From Amoebidium appalachense (lineage: Eukaryota > Ichthyosporea): a stretch of 64,000 nt of DNA. Below are positions 40,477 to 64,000 of this stretch, piece after piece; the stretch's first letter is position 1; every line of letters starts with the position of its first letter. The notes below the pieces were generated by a model, which saw only the letters and a program-made list of their open reading frames with translations, made no database searches and was not told where the DNA came from. Made by a program: the position numbers and the translations under genes. The stretch spans positions 7,130,001-7,194,000 of the forward strand of contig CAVNZM010000001.1 of assembly GCA_963693365.1 (NCBI GenBank), read 5' to 3'.

Positions 40477-41814
40477 CTTAACGGGTCAAAGGGCCAAATG
40501 GGTGGCTGCAAAGTGTACGTGTACGTGTGTGTGTGTGTGTGTGTGTGCATGTGTGTGTGTCTGTGTGTGTGTGCGCGCGCGTGCCAGTGCGAGTGCGTTA
40601 AAGTGTGTGAGTTGAGCGAGTGAGTGAGCGAATGAGTATGCGCGTGTGCGCGCCAAGTGTTTGTGTGTTTATGGTAGCGCATGTGCGTGTGTCAGCAAAA
40701 GTATGCTTGTGTGCCTGCATCTCTTTCTTTTTCATGCAGTGTGTGTGTCGGCGACTTTTCCTAATTAATGTGGAAGCATGCTATGCGTACGCTCATGTGT
40801 GCAACAGTCTTATCCAACGGTGGGGCATGTGTGCGCGTGCAAACCAGTTGCGCTAGTACACACACGCGTGCGTGCGTGGCTGTGCTTGTATGTATGCGTG
40901 CGAGAAAAATTCGCGTCTGTGGGCAAGTGCATGTCTATGTGCGCGTGTGATCGTGAGTACTTGTATGAACAAGGAAATTGGAGTGAGCAAAACGTGCGTG
41001 TCGTCGCGTCCACACCAGTTGTAGATGTACGCCAAAAAAACCCAGGCAAGCTTTTAGCTCTGCCGAGTAATTATTCGCAGAGCATCCTAGCCCAGTGAGA
41101 GACGACAAAACGTCTGGTCGTTTACGACTGCTACCCCCTAGCTTGCTTCCTTGCCACTTCTATTGCAAGTGTAACAGTTGCTAGTATAACTACGTCAAAA
41201 CTTTTTACTTTCGCCTGAGTAAACTTGTTATGAAGAAGCCCAAAACGGGTCAAACCGTTGCATACGGTGTCCCCTTGTTCACTTCCATCCACTCCCCAAA
41301 CCTTATGAAACTACTTCGAACGAGATGACTCGATCGAACCCGGAAAAAAAAACATTAAAATACGTATCAAAGCTGGCTCTGCTACATAGAAATCCTCACT
41401 TCGACAACACCGACCTTTTCCTTGTATATTAGTGGCCAAAGCTGGGTCGCTGACTTCTTGGAAAACACAGTTTCGATTTGAAGGGCCAGCGCACGGCCGG
41501 CCCGGGCGGCGGCGCTGCGGCGGCGAGCCATGCGGCCCATTCCTTTGGACTTGGTCAGGCTTGCGCAAGATTCGAGGCTGTTGCCATTTTTGGAAGATAG
41601 TAAAGCGCTTTTTGATTGGTGTATTTTGGCGGTCATTCAAATTTTTGCGGGCGGCAGCAAGGCTCCTGTTCGGAACAAACGGGAATTTTGGAAACGGTCG
41701 CAAAACGAGAAAAATTACAAGAAGGAATTGTTTGTGTATCGTTTGTGGCATCGGCGCAATTTTGGTGTGAATCCGTGACCATCCACCCGTTATACTAGCA
41801 CGTAGACCTTTAAG
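40477..41814. promoter_or_regulatory. Shared divergent promoter region of ATP synthase subunit e and NTF2
   Basis: 1.34 kb between two start codons facing away from each other. 40520-40960 is GT-rich with GC-containing interruptions. 41000-41814 is high-complexity sequence, as expected for promoters and 5' untranslated exons. Several short ORFs cross it in different frames (41432-41778 on +, 41311-41751 on -), but none resembles a known protein. A GC-rich stretch at 41484-41530 may mark a promoter core. Confidence 0.5.
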
Positions 41815-43320
41815 ATGGATTACAAGGCTGTTGGCTCCCAGTTCTGTGGGTTCTACTACCCCACCTTCGCGTCGAACCGTCAGGCGCTAGTGAATCTCTA
41901 CCAAGCCGACTCAATGCTGTCATGGGAGAACCAGGACTTCAAGGGTGCACAGTCAATTATGGAAAAGTTGACGGTATGTGACATTGCGGCGAAGAAGTTG
42001 AAGATAATTTTTGTAACCGTCAATGTGCAACTTCACTAACCTTCGGCACTGGGGAAAAACGTTCGAGGAAAGATTATGGCAGTTGAGCCATTGGAGGTCA
42101 TTGAACAGAGAAATCACATACTTGTGCTAGATGTTATCAGAGTTAGATGGCTTCACGTGACGTTATAACGCCTGTACCTCTTGACACACCTGGTTGCATC
42201 CAGATGTGAGATAAATAACCTGGGTTGAGCCCGAAGTTCTGGTTGCATCGAGCCCTCGTATAGTCAACACATGCTGACGGAGCGCTTTTTGCAGACCCTC
42301 CCGTTCCAGCAAATTCAACACCAAATTACCAGCACTGATGTCCAGCCTGGACCTGATGGCGCATCCGTTCTCATCCTTGTTCTCGGCCAGCTCCTGGTAA
42401 GCAATGAACGTACCTGCACCTGCATACACGCACCACACCTTTCTCTCACATACAACCCCTCCCGGGTTCCCCTCTCCCCCCCGCACACACACGCTCTCTC
42501 CCCTTCTGCCTCTATCTCTAGTTCCCCCTTTCCTCCTCTCTGTGTGGCTCGCATCTGCTCCCACCCACACACCCCTCTTACTTTTCCTTTTTCTGCTCGT
42601 GTTATCACCTCATCGCCCCTCCCCCCCCACCCCACCGCCACTACTACGACCCTTCTTTTTCTGGAGTCATTCCCAATTGCTGTAAACGTGCCGTCTTTTT
42701 TGTTTCTCTGTGATCTCAATTTCGTTTAAACGTTTCGTTTCACCCTCGTGTTTCGTAATATTTGAATTTACGCTCTCATCTGATGGTGTGTGGTCACCCT
42801 TTATTGGTTTCCGTCACCTTCCAACCTGCTGGTGATGGTTGTTAACAAGTTCCTTTTTCATGAGCCGCTCCCCAGCCCCCTTCTCCCTCCCCCTGCTACT
42901 ACTTCCCATCACGACCCTGGATCACAAGCTATAACACATACCTGTTTTGTGTGCCGATCTGGGCACCACGGTGTCCTGTATACCCTATACCTGCGTTTCA
43001 GTTGTTGTGTACTATGTGCGTTTATCCCGCTGTTGCTCCTCGCCCCCCCTTCCCCTCCAACCTTGTCTTTTCCTGCCCATTGAGTCCCCTGGGTTTTTGC
43101 TTCGTTTGCTGCAGCAGCCCGCACTCTTGGTCATAATGCACGCTCTTACTTCCTAGCATGAACCCCCCCCAGCCCCTGTTTACCCCCTTCCACGAGTACT
43201 TGGTTTGCTTCGGTTGTGTATTTGTGTCTGCTTCATGATTCTCAGGCATGTCCCGATTTGCAACTTCTGCACTGTGGTTTCCGTCGTGAATAATGTAGAA
43301 TTTGGAACTGGCACACAGAT

Positions 43321-43357
<37 letters not shown>

Positions 43358-43666
43358 ACACACACACACATACACACACACAACACACAAACCAACAACC
43401 CCTTCGTTCCGGTACCTCTTTCTCTTATACATGTGGACAGGGCCATCTGCACGTTCCTGTGGTGTTGTGTGTGCTGCTCCCCTCTTCCCCCTCCTCCCCT
43501 CCCCCTCAAAGCCTTCAAAGATGGGCTGTCGTTATAATGCATTCTCTGTGTCATCTGCAAAATCTGAAGTGTTGTTCACCGCGAAATGTCAAAATCTGCA
43601 ATTCGCTATTCTTGATAAATGGGTATGTCGTACTTCAGATATATAACACATCTCCCCCCCCCCCCC

Positions 43667-43745
<79 letters not shown>

Positions 43746-44715
43746 CGCCACCACACACACACTCACGTGCACACACAAGCTTGTCCCTATTCTGCACACC
43801 GTATTAGTAACCTAATGTGCATTTAGAATATGAAGTGTTTGATCTTGCTTGCGAGTTGGATCGTCAAGGCACGAGTGTTGTGATTGCTTTCCTCACATCC
43901 CCAAGGTGTGTGGCGGGCTCTTGATGTATTTTTGTTTTTCCTCACTCTGCCTTTTGTCCTTCGTAAATCTGTGCTTCATACGGTGCAATGCTCCCTCCCC
44001 CTCTCCCCACCCTTTCTTACATGGCATGAACCAATTTTGTCCGTTTTGCATATATTATGCTATGTTCGTGTAATGCCTTTTAAATTTGCACTTGTTGCTG
44101 TATATGATATTGTTCCCGTGTTTTTCTGCTCACGGTCTTGGATGTATGTGTTGCCCTATTCCCCGCCGCCCCCCCTCCCCCCCCCCCCCCCAGACGCAAT
44201 CGATGACTTGGGCCCTCCCTGAGGATGGGCTCTGCTTATGACGCATACTGTGCGCATGGCTGATGCTACATACTTGAATGTTTGCCTTTGCATGTGTCCT
44301 GCACCATGCTTCTCATCGTGTATGCGTACTTCGTACTGTGTTCCGCATTCAAAACCCCCCCCCCCCCTGCGGGGTGGATGACGTGAGGCCCCCAGATGAT
44401 GGGCTCTGCTTATTATGAGTACTCTTTATGTACGGTTTGCACTCTGTATTGTTTTGTCCGTTGTGAATGTGTACTTCGTACTTCATGGTGCAATCCCCCC
44501 CCCCCCCCCCCCCCCCCTCCCCCATGTTCAAGTGAAACAGTATCTGAGTTGGGTTTCGTTAACGAGGGGAATAGGTCGAAACTCGGGTACTGTGGATGAC
44601 GTGGGCCCCCTCTGAGGATGGGCTCTGCTTATTATGCATACTCTTTATGTATGGCTTGCATTCTGCATCGTGTTATCCGTTTGTTCTTGTGTACTTCGTA
44701 CTTTTTGACGCATTC

Positions 44716-44762
<47 letters not shown>

Positions 44763-45244
44763 CACCACCACCACCACCCCCCCAGCACACGCACACGCAC
44801 ATGCGCGCGCACACACACATGGACCAAAAGAAGAATTAAAAAAGGAACGTGGGCATATATGGGCACCACACACACACACACACTGCTACCGTTCTCGTGA
44901 TTCCTCCCTGAATTATCGTACTCTTGTGTTCGTGTATGCAAATGTGAGTGCTAACTACATGGTTTGTGCGTTTTACTGATGCGCCACACACACTGTGCAC
45001 GACGGTCTGAACCCCCTCATCCGCCCTCTTGTCTTGTGTTCATCTGTTTCCCTTGCCCTGATTGGCGAAACAAAACTGCATGGGATCGAAGGGTGTATGT
45101 GCAAGACTTCTAACTTTTCCCCCTGTACAGCCGGATGGGGAGTCAAAACCGCTGGGCTTTACGCAGTGCTTCCAACTTAAGGCAGCAGGCGGCAGCTTCT
45201 ACATCTTTAACGAAATCTTCCGCCTCACGCTCCACAACTTCTAG
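41815..45244 (+). CDS. NTF2: Nuclear transport factor 2 (NTF2)
   Basis: Carries Ran-GDP from cytoplasm into the nucleus by binding FxFG nucleoporins, so it sustains all Ran-dependent transport. Three exons, 41815-41973, 42295-42396 and 45131-45244, all in phase 0, give 124 aa plus TAG; the family is 120-127 aa. Exon 1 encodes MDYKAVGSQFCGFYYPTFAS and LSWENQDFKGAQSIMEKL, which includes the Trp of the FxFG site. Exon 2 encodes LPFQQIQHQITSTDVQP. Exon 3 encodes PDGESKPLGFTQCFQLK and ends IFRLTLHNF, nearly the human ending (MFRLALHNFG). Start context is TTTAAGATGG. Intron 2 is 2.7 kb and holds three copies of the dispersed repeat and a (CA)n tract. Confidence 0.96.
43670..43744 (+). repeat. (CA)n microsatellite in NTF2 intron 2
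   Basis: About 37 CA units directly after a poly-C run. Confidence 0.95.
44197..44354 (+). repeat. Dispersed poly-C-tailed repeat, copy 3 (subfamily A)
   Basis: Nearly identical to the 3' part of copy 1 from GATGACTTGGGCCCTCCCTG onward. Preceded by poly-C plus CAGACG and followed by poly-C. First of three consecutive copies in NTF2 intron 2. Confidence 0.88.
44374..44494 (+). repeat. Dispersed poly-C-tailed repeat, copy 4 (diverged, subfamily B)
   Basis: Starts GTGGATGACGTGAGG shortly after the C run of copy 3 and shares GATGGGCTCTGCTTATTATG and GTGTACTTCGTACTT with copy 5. Ends in CAAT and a C run. Confidence 0.8.
44522..44717 (+). repeat. Dispersed poly-C-tailed repeat, copy 5 (subfamily B)
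   Basis: Starts directly after the C run of copy 4 with CCATGTTCAAGTGAAACAG. It contains GAAACTCGGGTACTGTGGAT and ends GACGCATTCAA followed by a long C run. Very close to copies 6 and 7 in SF3B4. Confidence 0.88.
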
Positions 45245-45440
45245 ATTGACTGTTTTTTTTGCGAATGTAGGACTACAGGTATTGTGCATACTGTTAGATA
45301 TCATGTCGTATAATGTGCAAGGGGGCTGGCAGGGGTTTTTTGAGGGGTGTAAGCAAGACAGTTTGTCCAATAGCCATATGCTTTTTCTGCCGAGGACAGA
45401 ACGCAGAACGCAGCAATGACCATAGCATAGTGTTTGTACA

Positions 45441-45446
45441 AATAAA
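45441..45446 (+). promoter_or_regulatory. Poly(A) signal AATAAA of NTF2
   Basis: AATAAA about 197 bases after the NTF2 stop codon. Confidence 0.6.
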
Positions 45447-46313
45447 CATGAATGAACCATTTGTTCCACATCTGTTTTCTCCCCCCTCCCCCCTCCCCCC
45501 CCCCCCCCCCCCCCCCCCCGCGCGTGTACTTACGCCCAGTCGTGTCCGTGATAGAAAGGTTTGGGAATATTGGAACCCGTGCCTGGCCATGACCCTTTTT
45601 CATCCTTTCTTTTGCTCTGGCGCCAGAGCACGCCAGATGTCAACCACCACCTATTTCGTGTGTGTGCAGCTGCTCCGTGACTAGCACGTCTTGTTTGACA
45701 TGTTGGTGTGTCCAGCTGGTGTGCCGCTGGATATCTGAGCCCACAAAAGCCCACAATCCCCCTTTTTTTTTTTAAAAAAAAAAAAAAAGTGCTTAGAATA
45801 TATATTGCATGAGCATGATGCACACGTGTGGCCGGGTGGTGGAGCGGCTGCCAGCGGGTGGTGCCCGCCCGTACGAAGGTGATGCATTCGGCATGAGGGT
45901 GGTGGAGGTGTTTTCGCGTATGACTATGTGTGTGTTTCCGTGTACGTCAGGTCGTGTGCCGTGTACGGGGCCTCGGGGGGGGGGGGGGGGGGGGGGGGGA
46001 ATCTTCGGAAGGGGGCGGGGAGGAATTTGAAGGGGATCGGATCGATCATCGGGTTCACTGTAACTGTAAGCCAAACCGAAACCCGACCCGAATCGGCTCG
46101 CCTGGTTCGGCATGTGACGTGATGATGTCATCAACTGGCCGGCTGACATTTTGATCGGTCACTTCAGTTGAGTTTTTCGAAGTGTCACTCAGTGTAGGAG
46201 ACTTGAGGGAGGGCATGCACGGAAACTGAACGAAGACTAGAGAGAGAGAGAGAACCTAAGTGAAGGGTCTCGTTTAGGTTTAGCCGGCGTTGTGCCGGTG
46301 CTACACAGCCAGC
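45447..46313 (+). promoter_or_regulatory. Spacer and promoter / 5' UTR region of SF3B4
   Basis: Between the NTF2 poly(A) signal and the SF3B4 start. It contains a poly-C run (45499-45519), a T/A run (45762-45788), a G run (45974-45999) and TGACGTGATGATGTCATCA at about 46116-46134, two half-overlapping bZIP/CRE-like sites. The last 70 bases before the ATG are unique and lack TATA. Confidence 0.5.
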
Positions 46314-55499
<9,186 letters not shown>

Positions 55500-55581
55500 A
55501 CGTTGCACCTCTACCCGCGGTGAAACAAACTTGGTGCGTGCATGTTAGCCCAGATTGGATTCTAGTTCGGTGACATTCATC

Positions 55582-55587
55582 ATTAAA
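55582..55587 (+). promoter_or_regulatory. Candidate poly(A) signal ATTAAA of SF3B4
   Basis: ATTAAA 83 bases after the stop codon; the common variant of AATAAA. Confidence 0.45.
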
Positions 55588-56783
55588 CTGGTTTCACTGA
55601 GTCTATGTGCCACAGCATGATATTGTCTTAGTTTGGGCTGAACATGGTACGTTTCTGAACGTGTAGGTGTGTAGGTTGTGTGGAAATGTTTGTAAGATAA
55701 TACCTAGACTGCTAAGCGAAAGGGGATTGATGCGACTGTCGATGCTTGTGAAATTGGTGTGCGAGTGGGTAGTGGGCCTTTTTGTGTTGGTTTTTCATGC
55801 CTTTTTTTTTTTTTTTTTTTTTTTTTCCCCTTTCTTTCGTTTCTTCTGTTTTTTTTTTCTTTTATAAAATTTGAGGGCAATTGATGCGTTCGAAAGACAC
55901 AGTGGAAAAAAAGAGACAAAATTTCCTGTGGGGATTTGGGGTGATCAACAAGACACACCTTTTTTGTGTGTTTTTTCTTGTTTTGTACATTTCGCTTCTA
56001 AATTGGTTTCCTGTGTTCTTCGCTGTGGCCATAACTCGATCACTAGCATTCGGTGTGGAGTTAACGTTGTCGATTGGTTTGAATAGGATAGGGGGAGGGG
56101 ACCGGAGTAGGGGGGATCTCGAAGGGTGTGTATTAAAGGCCGGAAAGTTGTGTTGTGTGAGTACGTCTGTGTTTTCGTTGTTTTTGATGATCGATACTTT
56201 TTGTGGGGTAATTTTTCACCGTGATTCAAGGGCCTGAGTCAAGTTGCCATGTTGATCGTGGCATCAACAACTGCAAAATATGGAAAATAAATAAATAAAT
56301 CGAAAACTATCATATTAAAAATATGGAGCCACAAAACGAATTGTGGCTCCTGAGGCTTAAAGACAGCTTTTCATGCATCCTGTGTGCCTTTTAATTTCAG
56401 TTGTGCATGTTCACGGATCACGCGCGTGCGCGACTTCAAACAGTAGCCATGCCATGGCCATGGTGGCCCGCGAGTGTTCAGTGCACATTTTCTATTATGT
56501 CATGTGCTGAGGTGGGGCCAGGGGACAATAAAAGTTGACTGCGCAGTACTGGGTGGTGCACCTGTAACGGCTGTACTCCAGCTATGCACACTTGCTCAAT
56601 GACGTCTTGGGCATATGCCATGCTGCTATTTTATTTTCTCATATTGTCGGAGCGAGAGTCTTTACTGTTCACGTCTGAAATGCATATGTGGCTGGTGTAT
56701 ACACATCAACATGTTCGAGCTCACCGCTCGCTATTGCCAAAGTTCGTCATTTCCACAAACTACCAGCACTGTTCCACCAGTCG

Positions 56784-56830
<47 letters not shown>

Positions 56831-57014
56831 AAAAAAAAAAAAAAAAACACCCACTCATGGCACCCAAAAAAGAAAAAAGACGAAAAGGAAAAAAAAAAGT
56901 CTAGCAAGTGATCAAGGAAATGTGGAATTTGAAATGTGATCATACAAACTACCTACAGGCATGGCCCCAGACCCGTCAATAAAAAAAAAAAGGAGACTTG
57001 TATTAAATAAAGCA
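55588..57014. other. Spacer between convergent SF3B4 and alpha-mannosidase genes
   Basis: 1.4 kb without a supported gene. It holds a T run (55801-55826), (AAAT)n at about 56284-56300, a perfect hairpin at 56325-56350, and a poly-C/poly-A block (56787-56847). Confidence 0.65.
56325..56350. terminator. Perfect 10-bp hairpin between two convergent genes
   Basis: GGAGCCACAA, a 6-nt loop, then TTGTGGCTCC. It lies in the region where both convergent transcripts should end. A role in 3' end formation is only a guess. Confidence 0.4.
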
Positions 57015-63647
<6,633 letters not shown>

Positions 63648-63747
63648 CTGACATTTATCCAATCAGAAATACGCATCAAATGTTAACAGCTCCACATAGC
63701 CCTCCAAGCCCTATCCTTTCTTACCCAGGCTAGAGAGACCCCCCCCC

Positions 63748-63808
<61 letters not shown>

Positions 63809-64000
63809 CAATATATCACGTTTTTTTTTTTTTTAATCAAGATCACGATGCCTGTATATATGTATCTATACATCAGACACCGGCACTCCTTCTATCCTCA
63901 TCCTCCCCACACACACGTACGGCCAAATATATGCACATAAGCACACATGCACACGTGCATACCCGCACACACAGGCACCCACCCATTCACCCCCCTCCCC
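63648..64000. other. Mannosidase intron up to the window end
   Basis: Contains a C run (63739-63764), (CA)n (63765-63808), a T run and further CA-rich sequence. No further mannosidase exon was recognised, so the next upstream exon lies outside. Confidence 0.6.

Noticed and set aside
41432-41778. ORFs of 82-112 codons upstream of NTF2, and one of 146 codons on the minus strand
   Set aside because: They overlap in conflicting frames, have no known relatives and lie where the NTF2 promoter and 5' UTR are expected.

Overview
This is a window of intron-rich nuclear DNA from a eukaryote. Every gene I can support is split by GT-AG introns (plus one GC-AG intron). There are no operons or bacterial ribosome-binding sites. 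A hybrid histidine kinase next to SF3B4, NTF2, an F-type ATP synthase subunit e and a lysosomal-type alpha-mannosidase suggests a protist or alga rather than an animal; I cannot place the organism further. Introns and spacers are full of long poly-C/poly-G runs, (CA)n/(GT)n tracts and minisatellites, and these create most of the long apparent ORFs.

Layout. 168-28983 (+): the 3' 40 exons of a membrane hybrid histidine kinase (Cache-like sensor, TM, HAMP-like, PAS, HisKA, HATPase, degenerate receiver, receiver, basic/Pro-rich tail). All 40 exons join in one open frame of 1671 codons plus stop. Its introns hold a 694-bp element with terminal inverted repeats, a tRNA-Phe(GAA) gene, two 26-nt minisatellites and copies of a dispersed repeat. 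28984-32727: no supported gene. 32728 to about 35445 (-): 3' part of a pepsin-family aspartic protease, with two secure exons and two tentative ones. 37631-40476 (-): a complete three-exon gene for mitochondrial ATP synthase subunit e (93 aa). It is head-to-head with 41815-45244 (+), a complete three-exon NTF2 (124 aa). 46314-55499 (+): a complete ten-exon SF3B4 (406 aa). 57015-63647 (-): the last nine exons (331 codons) of a GH38 lysosomal alpha-mannosidase whose 5' part lies beyond the window.

The genes are unrelated housekeeping or signalling genes, not a pathway cluster. The unusual signal is in how introns are built. About half of all 5' splice sites are followed within a few tens of bases by a poly-C run on the sense strand, in genes of both orientations. 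Many 3' splice sites sit at the end of (CA)n tracts. Two 5' splice sites lie in degenerate tandem duplications. A dispersed repeat of up to about 260 bp ends directly in poly-C, and its truncated copies also begin directly after poly-C. That family and the donor-proximal poly-C rule are the best candidates for something undescribed.
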